The notes beneath the pieces are model-generated. The model saw only the letters and a program-made list of their open reading frames with translations. It was not told where the DNA came from and made no database searches. Both the position numbers and the translations under genes were made by a program. DNA of 64,000 bases from Glandiceps talaboti (taxonomy: Eukaryota; Hemichordata; Enteropneusta; Spengelidae), in NCBI RefSeq assembly GCF_964340395.1, contig NC_135559.1, forward strand, positions 13,862,759 through 13,926,758, read 5' to 3'. Below, piece after piece: positions 26,201-36,726 of the stretch (within the stretch, counting starts at the first letter, position 1; each line of letters starts with the position of its first letter).

Positions 26201-27453
26201 CACATTATGTGTTTCAAGTACAAGCATTCTCAGAACTGGGTTATGGTGCAGTAGCGATGAAAGAATTCAAGACTCTGTCTGTCCATAAAAAGCCCATCTA
26301 TGAAGGTAGGTTGGAAACTTTGATTATGTTATTACCGTCGTAGTTGATTCTTCAGTTTTCTAAGATAGACACAAACTAAAACTATTGTCATAACCTGTTG
26401 ATATAACAGTGATAAGCTATTGACTAGCCGTTGGTTTAATTATAGTCTCAGTAGGGAGGCGTCTCTGAAAACTAGTTTATTTAGAGTTCCATGAACTTGC
26501 AGTGCTGTTTTGGGACTTCCAATGTTTACACTGTGGTGATCACTGGGTGATTAGAATTGCACAACAGAGGAACTGCTATCACCCACTTGTGTAATCTACC
26601 ACGTTGAAGAACAATAGTTTTAGTTTGGACCTTTCTTAGTAAACCGAAGGCTAGATTACCAGTGTTATATTTAGAGTAGCCTTTGAGATACAACATGTGC
26701 CCAACACTTACTCAGATACAACATGTGCCATCCTATCAGCCAATCAGGAAACAGAACACACAGATGGGGATGAAATAATTAACACATCTCACAGTCTGCA
26801 CTGTGGGGGTACCCTTGCTGATAATGTAGTGACTATTCACTAGGGAACTTGCAATCCAGACTGAGCATGCTCAGACGCAAAGGACTATGGGATTATCTGT
26901 AGTTATCGTGATACCTAATCTGGAGCTTTAGATAGAATGAAGCTCCTTTAATCGTCAGGGTAACCATGACTAGATTATTTGTGGTTACAAACAGTGTAAC
27001 AATATTGTTTACAATATTGACTGATTGATTCATATTTATCATATTTCCCATGATGCAACATTCAGGATATTCAAGATGGCGGTTTTGCAAGTTCCCTATT
27101 CTGCATTGATTAACATTTCTAGATATGAAATAACATTATCAAATCCATATCATTGCAAATAGTGGTGCATCAAATGTTTTGTTGTCAGCGTTGAAAAAAA
27201 TTATCAGAAATTCCCTCTAAAACAAGCCCACATTTGACAATTTTTTCCCATTCCTTTCCTTTCCTCTTCAGGTGATTACACATCGGGATCTCGGAATTCT
27301 GGATATGTGCCCTCAAACAATGGACTAGAAACATTAACTGAATCGTCACAAAAATACAAGAACAGTGAGAGTGAAAATTCAGGAGCAGCCTCTGTGAGGT
27401 TATCACTCTGGACGTTCTGTTTACTTGTAGCATTCGCTGTTGTGACTTTGTAA
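14800..27453 (+). CDS. ANOS1: Anosmin-1 orthologue (12 exons, 5' end missing)
   Basis: Extracellular matrix or surface glycoprotein of the anosmin/Kallmann family; vertebrate anosmin-1 binds heparan sulphate and modulates FGF receptor signalling in axon guidance and cell migration. Exons with GT..AG borders: 14800-14859, 17195-17408, 18133-18323, 19605-19734, 19962-20170, 20347-20491, 20789-20932, 21440-21531, 23845-24016, 25257-25489, 26161-26305 and 27272-27453 (TAA stop). All phases join, giving 638 codons: Cys-rich remnant (residues 1-20), WAP (about 21-91), FnIII-1 (92-198), FnIII-2 (199-316), FnIII-3 (317-452), FnIII-4 (453-578), tail (579-638). Family hallmarks are the WAP core KCCPNTCGHTCQ, WQTVAQ in FnIII-1 and VTWAE in FnIII-4. 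FnIII domains are split internally at phase 0 and separated by phase-1 introns. The signal-peptide and first Cys-rich exon was not found and may lie left of the window or be too short to see. Confidence 0.95.
18133..19734 (+). CDS. ANOS1: ANOS1 FnIII-1 exons
   Basis: Two exons, 18133-18323 and 19605-19734, joined at phase 0. The first carries the B-strand Trp (IVTWLPS) and WDWQTVAQ; the second RWYEFRVSAVNMNG, the FnIII Tyr-corner segment. In vertebrate anosmin this is the domain most linked to FGFR/heparan binding; that role here is by homology. Confidence 0.93.
19265..19490. repeat. AT-rich minisatellite in an ANOS1 intron
   Basis: 'TAAATTATT.CCAAATATGG' recurs about every 31-33 bp, about 7 copies, in the intron that splits FnIII-1. 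Noncoding. Confidence 0.75.
19962..20491 (+). CDS. ANOS1: ANOS1 FnIII-2 exons
   Basis: Exons 19962-20170 and 20347-20491. They open with a Pro-rich linker (NPPGPPRNIT), then YILWEEPKYSVLPIVRYRVY, and close with TEYFIQIQAFSQWGKSRL. The donor GTAGGT after 20170 is followed by a run of about 33 T at 20193-20225 in the 176-bp intron. Confidence 0.93.
20789..24016 (+). CDS. ANOS1: ANOS1 FnIII-3 exons
   Basis: Three exons: 20789-20932 (phase 1 to 1), 21440-21531 (1 to 0) and 23845-24016 (0 to 1). They encode KAHVSWGQPK, RFMIYWGATNC, FDCQYEVKIRP and HPCQAVVV. The extra cysteines match the family's cysteine-bearing third FnIII domain. It is the only FnIII domain here cut by two introns. Confidence 0.92.
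20900..21240. repeat. Tandem duplication copying the end of an ANOS1 exon
   Basis: Sequence at about 21060-21110 repeats, with changes, the end of exon 20789-20932: GATAAACT.AAA, CATGTC.TGGG and CCAGCCA, and even the donor GAGTAAGTA. Following intron sequence is also shared ('GCGCCCTC' then 'GTTTGTTTTAG'/'GTTTTAACACAG'). The echo lacks an intact upstream half and acceptor, so it is unlikely to be spliced in. Confidence 0.75.
21900..22270. repeat. GTTTGT-rich minisatellite in an ANOS1 intron
   Basis: Units of roughly 50-60 bp combine 'GTGGTGACTGTTTTGTAGGA', 'TGTGTTGTA' and runs of GTTT. About 8 imperfect copies. Confidence 0.8.
22271..23844. other. ANOS1 intron sequence, no gene seen
   Basis: Remainder of the intron between exons 21440-21531 and 23845-24016. 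Short ORFs here have no domain or codon bias, and no further anosmin exon is required because phases close across the intron. Confidence 0.7.
24054..25128. repeat. 54-bp minisatellite with higher-order structure
   Basis: About 18 units of 54 bp (ACAGCTAAAACAGGCAGTG, then TTCACCAG or TTTGCCAG, then AAGACTATATTTAACATA). Variants alternate in a 5-unit pattern repeated twice (units 5-9 and 10-14). Two diverged units lie in reverse orientation at about 25020-25128. As 54 is divisible by 3, the minus strand stays open for 333 codons with an 18-residue period; I treat that as a by-product. It lies in the intron before FnIII-4. Confidence 0.95.
25257..26305 (+). CDS. ANOS1: ANOS1 FnIII-4 exons
   Basis: Exons 25257-25489 and 26161-26305 joined at phase 0. 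ECQFHWRSPELAPGLEISGY followed by KVTWAE, and HYVFQVQAFSELGYG, are typical FnIII B/C and F/G segments and match the last FnIII of anosmin. Confidence 0.94.
27272..27453 (+). CDS. ANOS1: ANOS1 last exon: Ser/Asn tail and GPI-like signal
   Basis: Encodes a 60-residue Ser/Asn/Glu-rich tail ending in small residues SGAA followed by SVRLSLWTFCLLVAFAVVTL and stop. Small-residue site, short polar spacer and terminal hydrophobic run of about 15 residues with nothing cytoplasmic after it is the classic GPI-attachment layout. The vertebrate protein instead ends in a His-rich soluble tail. Confidence 0.85.
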
Positions 27454-27812
27454 AGTACTGCCCATCCAACCTTCCTTACCCTACATGGTAGAATGGTAGA
27501 GTCCACCTCTTCCATTCCTTTTTGAAGCTTACCTATGCTCATGTGCATTTGGTAGATTCCACTTGGTGATGGGTGTGTACAGGTTACAGACGGATGGATC
27601 CAGAAGATGCGGATTCCAAGTGGATCAGAGGTGGAGAAATGCATTTACAAGTTTGGATATTATTATTTATAAAAGCAATGCATTTTGTTGTAAAAAATAG
27701 TTTTTCCCCAATGGAATTTCCTAAATATTAGTTTTAGACCTAATAGACGAATTTAATCTGAAATTTTAAATTAAGGCTCTGCGCTGGCAGCTATATATAC
27801 AGTTGATTGTAT

Positions 27813-27818
27813 AATAAA
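27813..27818 (+). promoter_or_regulatory. Candidate ANOS1 poly(A) signal
   Basis: First AATAAA downstream of the anosmin stop, 360 bp into the presumed 3'UTR. Cleavage would be near 27835. Not proven. Confidence 0.45.
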
Positions 27819-29531
27819 CACTTAATAAGTAGATCTTCCATAGTCTAAATTGAAGTTTAACCTGTGTACTTTGATTCTAAATGTGTATTGGGCTAATGAT
27901 TAGCACCCTCTAGTGGTAAGAATTGATATTCTGCTGTTGTTATGACACTCGATCCGTGCCACAAAATGGAATGGTTTACCCGTCTTTTCATCAATGTTCC
28001 CACCAACTTTTGCAACTTTCTTTTTTCATATTGTTTACTGACTTTCCAGAAGGCTTCTGAAATTATCTCACTGAAATGACAAATTTTCGCTCTTGGCTTC
28101 ATTATTGAGTGAAAAATGACACCAAAGGAGATATTTACATAGTTAAATGACAGCAGTCAATTCACTAGAGCTAAACAGTACCCCAATGTGCATGCTCCTG
28201 CCTTTTGTGAAGGAAAAACACGTCCATATTTTGAAAGTGTCTATTTTTGAATGGAATTTGTATGTTTGATTGCTTGTTTACCACATGTTTTGTTTGTTTG
28301 TATGTATGAATCCTTCGTACTACGGGTATTTACTTAAAACAGTGGACATCTTTTCCGTACGTCATGTAAAGAACATAAAAACTTTCATAACTAATAGACC
28401 TGGTAGTTTGGATAGATAGATAGGTAGATCATTAGATCATGTGGTGGCACTCTTCAATAATCTGTGTAACCAGTTGGCCCCACTTTAGTGGTTGAGGTAG
28501 CGATGTAGTTGGCTGTGAGGAATCATGTCACACTTTGGAGAAAATCCTACCTCCAAATGAAAATTTTTATTCCCCATGTATGGCTAAATCATTGTAGACT
28601 CTCCAATACTTACAAGTCTGCAGTTCTATTCTCTTGTTGTGTACTGAATTGTAGCTAAAAATGGCAACATTTTAGCTAAACATGCTTCAACATTGCAACA
28701 ATCAGTGCTTGTTCATGTAATGAATAGCTTATATACAAACAGTTTGTTCGGACTACAACCTGCGAAAAAATACCAAAGCATTTGCTTGAATGAAGTGAGC
28801 CAAGGAAAGACTTCATGCAAAGACAAAATTAGGTAAAAACAACAACACAACAACACAACTGATACAAAAACACATGACGCTTTTTTATATTTGTGGAAAT
28901 TATATTGTAACATTATCAGTTGTACTCGGTTGTTATATGATGTAGCATTCTATCACCAAATAGAGTTATGGGATCCAGGCTCCTGGCACTATTTACATTG
29001 TATGTCTTTGCACGAAACTTGCCTCATTACTGCTTACCACAAGTAAGCGAATGCACCAGTGTTTTTTCACGGGATATATAACATTATCAGCATTTGTAGA
29101 CACCATGGCATACTGTGAGTTTGTAGTGCAAACAAATATGGCAACAATGTATCAGAACTACACACAGTGTCACATTTTGTAGACTTCATGGCACCATATT
29201 ATTTTTGCAACAATGTATCACAACCAAAACAGTGTACCAAGGTTGAATTTTGTGTAGACAAGATGGCACCAATAGTACTAAATTGGCCACCACATGGCTC
29301 CCATTTGTCTACCAACATATGCCTTCATTTGTTTTGCTTTATCATGTCAATGAATGCAATAAATAAGGCAACATTGAAATGCAAGTAGAAAATAAAGGAA
29401 GTTAGCATAACATCTGTGGTACTGCAGACTTGTAGGACATAGGGGCTTTCTAATTTTGGTTACGCCAACTACTAATGAAACCTTTATGTTTGTTTTTTTC
29501 CCTTACCCATATACCCACCATTATTCAATGT

Positions 29532-29745
29532 ATCACCCCTCCCTACCCAAAACCTTGGTATAACCATATTGTTAGAGTTTGCTCTATTACTATAGAGAGG
29601 GGTGAGTAGTAGTAAAAGTAAGAATCTTACCATGTTATTACTTCCAACGTATCACCCCCTCCCTACCCACAAACTTGGTATAACCATATTGTTAGAGTTT
29701 GTTCTATTACTGTGGAGAGGGGTGAGTAGCAGTAAAAGTAAGTCT
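29532..29745. repeat. Two-copy direct repeat, ~115 bp
   Basis: TATCACCCC, CTCCCTACCCA, 'CTTGGTATAACCATATTG', TTAGAGTTTG and 'GAGAGGGGTGAGTAG.AG' occur twice in order with few differences. Confidence 0.85.
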
Positions 29746-30039
29746 TTTGTTGACATTAAGGTAGAAATAATTTTACAGATGATATAAGAGATCATTATTG
29801 CCAATATGGAAACCCAAATCATGTATGTTAATAGTATTATTTTACAGTTATAAGCAGATAATGAAGTGAATTTATCCACTTTCAACTTGCTTGATTTAAA
29901 AGGGGTACTGCTCTGTGAGATGATATAATCCATTTTTCTTAACTGTAACAACATATTTGACCTGTCTTTGTAAAAAAAACTTAATCTTTGTCAGTCTTAT
30001 CGAATTCTTACCTATTCCGTCAGTCAGCTTAACACTTAA

Positions 30040-30250
30040 TTTATTCGAAATGATATGCGTAATTCACACAACCTTCCATCTGACCCTAATTATTATATAT
30101 TTAAATTATATGCATAATTCACAATCTACCTATCAGTACCATTGGTTGCATATGACTTATGCTAATTTATTCAAAGCAGTCAACTTTCTAGCAATGCCAT
30201 TGGTAGCTTTGGACTTCAATGATTATTTATTCAAATTATATGCATATGCC
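30040..30250. repeat. Degenerate ~65-70-bp tandem repeat
   Basis: TTTA/TTCAAATTATATGCATA, AATTTATTC and 'CCATTGGT' recur three to four times. Confidence 0.55.
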
Positions 30251-30716
30251 TTACCATAAGAAAGTACTCCCTAAAAACTAAATGAACAAAAACTTGTATT
30301 AAAAATGTACTATGAAGTAGATCATATCCTGAAAACCAATCAAAGTAAGACCAAATAAAAAAATAAAATGAAGTAGTCCTTGCTCAACTTTGGTGCATAC
30401 AATATGACAGTGGTTGAAATCTTCACCCCTGAATGTTTAGTTTGTATGATATCATTTTAGAAAGGAAATGTCATGGATAAGAACATACAGAGTTTGAAAA
30501 CTGGAATTATTTTCCTCACAGAGTAGTTTTTATGACTAATGTGTTCCATTTATCATTTGTTGATTTTCCCCCATTTCAGCTTTTCCTCCGAGTAAGTTTG
30601 TTTTTTGAAAACCATACTGCTTGAATCCCATATATGGATGAAATGTTACCATATATGGCTGTGTATTATGATTGTACAAGGTATTTCTGTATGCAAACAT
30701 TACTGAATTGTGAGAA

Positions 30717-30850
30717 TCCTTATTTGGAAGAAGGATTTCCTTTTATAGAAAATGTACAGTCATCTAACCAAAGTGACAAGAGTTCATCCTTATTTGGAAG
30801 AAGGATTTCCTTTTATAGAAATGTAGTCATGTAACCATAGTGACAATAGT
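30717..30850. repeat. Two-copy 70-bp tandem duplication
   Basis: TCCTTATTTGGAAGAAGGAT, then TTCCTTTTATAGAAA, occurs twice, each followed by AACCA.AGTGACAA. Nearly identical, so recent. Confidence 0.9.
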
Positions 30851-33514
30851 TGAAATAGAAAACAAGATGCAGTATTTTTTCACGTTGCTTGTTTGCCAAA
30901 ATCCAAAACGTAATATGTTCATCAATAATTATTTTTCATACATTTGTAGACATTTTATTACCATGCATGCACATATTTCTGGAATGAAATTTTTAAAAGA
31001 AAACATGTTGCAAGGTTAGAATTTCTGTTTTTGTCAAGTTGTTTTGGTTCGTACAAAATGGTCAGTTCTCTTGACAACTCAGGACAAAATGACAAACCAT
31101 TTGAAATAATTTATGACATTCCTGTAGATCAAACTAGCGAAGGAAAAATTTGTTTCTTGACCCCTACTTTGCATGCAGTTTGCGAGTCTCTTTGAACCTT
31201 CATTTGTGTTTAGGCAGGTGTTGTGACCTTTGACCCAATAGTAATTTGCTTGTTTTATGTCATGATACATCCATACTTGTAACAGAGAATCTGATTGGAT
31301 GAATCCATAGGTCAAAGGTCCTTCATTCTCTAGCTTGTTTTGTTTATCACAGTGCAGCTGAAATACACACGAAATATTATGTTCACTCTGCCATGAATAA
31401 CTTCAAGGTTTTTGTATTTAACCGAAAGTGATTATTTTTCTCGTTTTGCACAGAGCTAAAAATCTCTACATGTTGTTATATATCGTATTGTTGATATTCA
31501 CACCTTATGCCATGTATAGTTTCTTAAAGAAAATCCCAGGTGTGCCGTAGGTTTTGTCCATTGATTGGGCCTGGAACCAGGTGTACCTAGGTGTAAGTTT
31601 GCTTGATCTGTTTTGAATTGTCTTTTAGAACAGATGTGATATCAACAAAATGATATGTTGTATGATGCATGTTTTGATTTTTTTTCCAACTCTGTTGCCG
31701 TCACATTGAGTTAGTTGCAGTGAAGTGACTTTTATTACTTTTAGTTTTTCTGTAAGTTATATTGTCGAACCTCTTATCCCAGCTTGCATGTATATAGTGA
31801 TTTCTTTGTGGTATGCTTTGCCTTTTCAGGAATAAGAGGGTAAAAATGTGTAGTTGTGTATGTTGCCGTTTGTATGTACTTCCCAGTGTTGCACTGCCTC
31901 TTTTTTGTTCACTTCTGTCAATCATTTCTCTTGTACCCGCCCATGAATGGAGTTCTGCCTCCTCATTGCTAAAGACCATGCTTTGAGTTTGTAAGGGAGC
32001 ACCTGATTGGACTGTTTGGTGTCTATGCAAATAGGCAAATACAAATGCTAATTAGATGATTCAGATGATTTCATTGGTTGAAATTAACCTTTAACCTTTG
32101 AAATTCACCCAATGGCAGATCTCAATCGATTTACAGTGATACAGGAGAGTGGTTGAGCAGATCTGAGTGTTATGTTACCATTTTGTCTTATTGCTTTCAG
32201 TGTTCTCGAATCAATATATTTTGTCATTTTTAAGTTGTAAATTAAAAAGAAAAGCATGTATGTACATGAAATTATGTGAAAAAAATGTAAAAAATGGACA
32301 GATCTTTGAAATTTTGTACATACATGTTTAGTTATCAAGAGAAGTGTATAGGAAGTACATGTATAGTAAAGAACATATTATTTTTCCAGAAAGAAATGAT
32401 TTTAGTTCTGATGTAGCATTTTAGGCCTAATGAAAAAGTAAAAGCTTAAAAATCAAAACATTTTTTAAAACATTGGAGAGAGAAATTCATAATATTAACA
32501 GAGACTAGAGTACTACTTTAGCTTTTGTAACTACTTCATTCACTGACTAAAGATCTAGTTTATAAAACAATGTTATGTACTTCACGGCAGCCATTTTGGA
32601 TTTGGAATGGCGGCCATCTTTTGAAGAACTACATCAACAAGCAAACACATATGATCAGAGTTGATTTTGTCAGAATTTAGAGATTAAGTACTATTGTTCC
32701 ACTTTTTGAAAGAATAGAAGTCAAAAAGTTTGCATGCTTCCAATATTATCTTTTCAAATGGCTGAATCCATCTGATATGATGGAATATCTTTAAGATGAA
32801 TAACAATGAAGTGTAAGAAATTTATCTTCAGACTACCACTTGTATTTCATCCTGTTGTTCAGATAGAGTTGATTGGCAACTACAAAGTGTTTATACTAAT
32901 TACTTTGTCTCTAAAAAAAAAAAGTCGCAAGGTGTGAACAATGAGTTACATTATTAAGAAGAATGACTTCACCCACCTATTTGCTTGGTGATGGTGTGTC
33001 ATACGTCTAATGTAGCTCAGTCCACTTTGTCAGAACAGTGGGTATGGAAGCTTGTTTCCAGAGGGGAGGAGTCAAATACATTCAAGAATGTTCATCCCTG
33101 CTATGCCTATTTATGCTAATTTATGCAAATTTTAGACTGATTCTTACAAGAATTGTCAGTGTTGTGCTAATGTAGTCTTACTTAATTTCTAGCTTACGAT
33201 CTTTTGTTACGTTTAAATTAAAACAGTTCTGATGATATTTGCCAAAAGCTATACAATGCATCCTTCCCTTACGTTTGTGTACTTTTAAAAAAAGAAGAAA
33301 GCTAAGACGCAACCATATATATGTATCTCTCCAATTTGCGTTCATTTCTATTTATTTGCGTTCTTATTTAACAGCATTTTTCATCTTCTGAACATAATGC
33401 TTAATGGTTTTTTTTGTAAAGGTCATGTAAAGTTATGTATTCTTAAAATATGAAAATTAAAAAAAAAATGATTTGAAATTAATAAATGGTCTATGTTTGA
33501 TTGACATGTGAAGT

Positions 33515-35165
33515 ATGCAGTTTAGTGCACTAGGACATGTAGTATTTGTTAAAATGTTTTCCAAAGGAAAATATGCAAATCCTGCTACAAATGTACCATA
33601 CACTATACTGTACTATATAAAGTGTTTTGGTACAGGCAAGGGAAATATATTATATTTTGAGCCTGTAGACAATGAAAACAACAATCTATGGAATATTACA
33701 GGTCCCTATGGTGCGACTTGTGTATGTACAGAATGAAAGATGTGTCGTTGAGGGCGCTTTTCATTAGCAGTTTTCACGATGTGGTTGTTCATTGTCCTGA
33801 ACCAATCGATTTGTATTATTTTACATCAGCTGTTACAAATTACAAATGGTGCATTCTTGATGGTGGATTGTGAAATCAAATGTCATGTACAGAAATTATT
33901 ACCCGCTTTGTAACAATGTGGTGGGTCGCACGTTTGAACTACCCCTTAAAGAAATTCATTTTAAAGAAAATATGAAGCGTACTCTATTACCGTTAAGGCA
34001 AGGAAAGGAAGGCACAATATTGCGATGGGAAAATTTTTCATTGAGATAGAAAATTAGTCAACTTAATTATACATTTCTTTCAAAACTAAAAGCTTGTACA
34101 CTTATTTTGATAATCTGATGTTGAATACTTCTAAAAATATCGTCCCAATTAAATAATACAGAGCATGTCGTATTGTAGACTGTCAGATACGTCGTGACGT
34201 TTCGCCCTCACCGGCCTCCTCTCACAGAGGGGTTGGCCGATGTTTGAGGGCGCCCCGTCACGGCGTACCTTACAGACTAGTCGTATTGCATGTATAAATT
34301 GGCTCAAAAGTTATAACATAACTTCCACCCAAGCTAGAAAGACGAATGTTAATAATAAGGTCGCCTCTAGATGGCAGTATACATTATCAAAACCAATTTC
34401 TTCACAAAGGTCAAATATGGCGTCATAGTTGCAACTAAAATATGAACTAAACTATAACTAACATCTGTAAAATTGTACGTACAATAACAAATATATTACA
34501 CATTTTTTATAGCTTTTTACAATGTATTGAGTTACAAACGCATACTTACTTCAAAGTTGTTTCATACCGATTTGATAATCTTGTTTGAAAATTAAAAATC
34601 CAAAATTAATATCAAATCCTCATCCATATCGCCACTTTAATCCCAAGTCCTGAAGAAGAAGACCTGGGGACTCAAAGTATAAAGCAAGAATTATTTAAGT
34701 ATTTTGGGGCAGTGCAAAGTTTTACATGTAATTATCTTGTAATAGTGCATTGGTGTTTTATGTCCCTGGCGTGACTACAGCAGCTATCATTACACGTCAG
34801 CCTAGACCTTCTCTATAGTGGTCTGAGCCTAGACTAACAATTAACTCCAAGAGATCATTTATAATTCCTTTGTCTACTGTTACGTTAGTATACATGCTTG
34901 TGATCAATAGGTAATTGTCTCTAGAACACAGTTATATTATATTACGTGTATCCACACACAAAGCTATTTTCCTTGTCTGTGGTGTAACACAACAGATTTG
35001 TCGTGAAGAATTGGTTTCCAAGTGTTAAATAGCACATTTAACATTGCCTTCCATGGCATAGGAAGTTGATATCTTGAAGGTTTAAATAACGCATGCGCTT
35101 TTGCTGTAAAAACCTGTAAAACTGATCTCGTGCTGGCAGTGACGTAATAGTATAGACAGATCATT
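33515..35165. repeat. Segmental duplication copy 1, left part
   Basis: 33515-33850 aligns by eye to 40740-41085 (TAGTATTTGTTA.AATGTTT, GAGGGCGCTTTT.ATTAGCAG). 33940-35160 aligns to 43490-44425 (AATATGAAGCGTACT, AAGGAAGGCACAATATTGCG, CTGAAGAAGAAGACC). Between these blocks copy 1 has about 90 bp where copy 2 has about 2.4 kb including the ATP-grasp gene. No ORF of note remains in copy 1. Confidence 0.9.
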
Positions 35166-35249
35166 CGTACCTTGATAATTACAATGTGTATGCAAATTCG
35201 TGGTCGAGGTATTTCAAATTAGCTTTCATTGAGTAGGGAAAATACCCAT

Positions 35250-35336
35250 GCGACTTCAGTTCTCTCGTTTTATCACACGGCAATACATCTGTGACCGATA
35301 TAAGCTTAGAAACGTTGCTACCATTGAAGCCGACAG
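35250..35336 (+). other. Candidate noncoding first exon of LRR-Ig gene A
   Basis: The segment ends GAAGCCGACAG followed by a strong donor GTAAGT at 35337. The matching acceptor is TCAATTGCAG at 36690-36699, 27 bp before the ATG at 36727. The exon's left end is unknown. Inferred from splice signals only. Confidence 0.45.
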
Positions 35337-35905
35337 GTAAGTCGATCGTTGATTTTACAGTTACGATTAACCGTGATCACCAGCTCTCAGGCTTTCGCAA
35401 AACATCGACATACATACATGAGGTCTGAATGTTAATATTTGAAAAAAGGGTTCCTAGCAGCTAGCTAGGGGTGTGGCAAGTCATTAATCCGAGATAATCA
35501 ATTGTTATTTACCATCTTTATTTACGTGAAATCACCAGCCAGGTTTTCACACGATAAACCCCACCCAAAAAACATATTCACTACTGGATATATTGTAGGA
35601 CCGGATAGAAGAAACCCAAGTGATAAATCATACGTCAAAACAAGGTTCTTGCATGTATAGGTAGACATTACAAAACCTTAAATTTGGGATCTAAAGAGAC
35701 GATATACTAAATATCAACCGTTGTAGCAAGATCCCAAGTAGATCAAAATATAGCTGCAGTGGACAGTACTTATGCTGGGTATTTATGCATGTTATGTAAG
35801 TGATGTTGTCGGTTTTAACTGGGTCAGAAGCAGTTAATATATGCTATAGTATTACACTGTGTCTATACCAGTGTTCCGCGATATTCAAAGCTTACGTTCC
35901 TCTAG

Positions 35906-36228
35906 ACTCTCTCCCAGTCTTCAGAGCATCCATAAAAGGGCTGTTTTATATGTACCGATATATACTGTACTTGAATCCCGGACTTGAATATCCTTGTACT
36001 GTGGGCCTTCATCTACAACGTTGTGGTAATCATTCGTTGATGACGTGTTACTGCGATGTACGTCCATCGCGATAACACAGAGCATCGCAGTAACACGTCA
36101 ATGAATGATAGGCCCTTGTAATCGATGAGGGCCCACAGTACAAAATATATTCGAGTACAATTATGCAGTAGATATCGGTACATACAAAACAGTCCCTTTA
36201 AGCGATGCTCACAGGACTGTGAGAGAGT
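35906..36228. mobile_element. Foldback (MITE-like) element in the LRR-Ig A 5' intron
   Basis: Two arms of about 150 bp are reverse complements with mismatches: ACTCTCTC on the left against GAGAGAGT on the right, GTACTGTGGGCC against GGCCCACAGTAC, and GACGTGTTACTGCGATG against CATCGCAGTAACACGTC near the centre. Noncoding. It is not seen upstream of LRR-Ig gene B. Confidence 0.75.
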
Positions 36229-36408
36229 ATGGCTGGCTGGCTGGCCATCCGTCCGTCAATTCATAGACAATAGATATTGTCTATGGTCAATTATCAATAT
36301 TGTAACTACCTAATTATCTCTCTTCGCATGTGTACACTTATAAGTCATTCTGGCTATCAAAACATACCTGTTTACCTGTATGTCTGTCTTTCCTTTCAGC
36401 TTCTTTTC

Positions 36409-36585
<177 letters not shown>

Positions 36586-36726
36586 ATAATATGGGCGTAA
36601 GTCCAGAAGTGTGTACATATTCGCACATGTTATTGTGTGAATGCAAGGTACATGTATTAATAATGTACTAACTTAAAGCCTATTTTCTATCAATTGCAGA
36701 AAGATATCTATTAACTTAGGTATACG

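Larger units (their letters stand above)
27836..33514. other. Intergenic DNA, no gene seen
   Basis: AT-rich sequence between the anosmin 3' end and the segmental duplication. ORFs are short and without domains. It holds three small tandem duplications (annotated separately) and a GATA/GGTA tract near 28410. Confidence 0.55.

Noticed and set aside
27276-27644. Minus-strand ORF over the anosmin last exon and 3'UTR
   Set aside because: No domain or splice support; overlaps the supported plus-strand exon.
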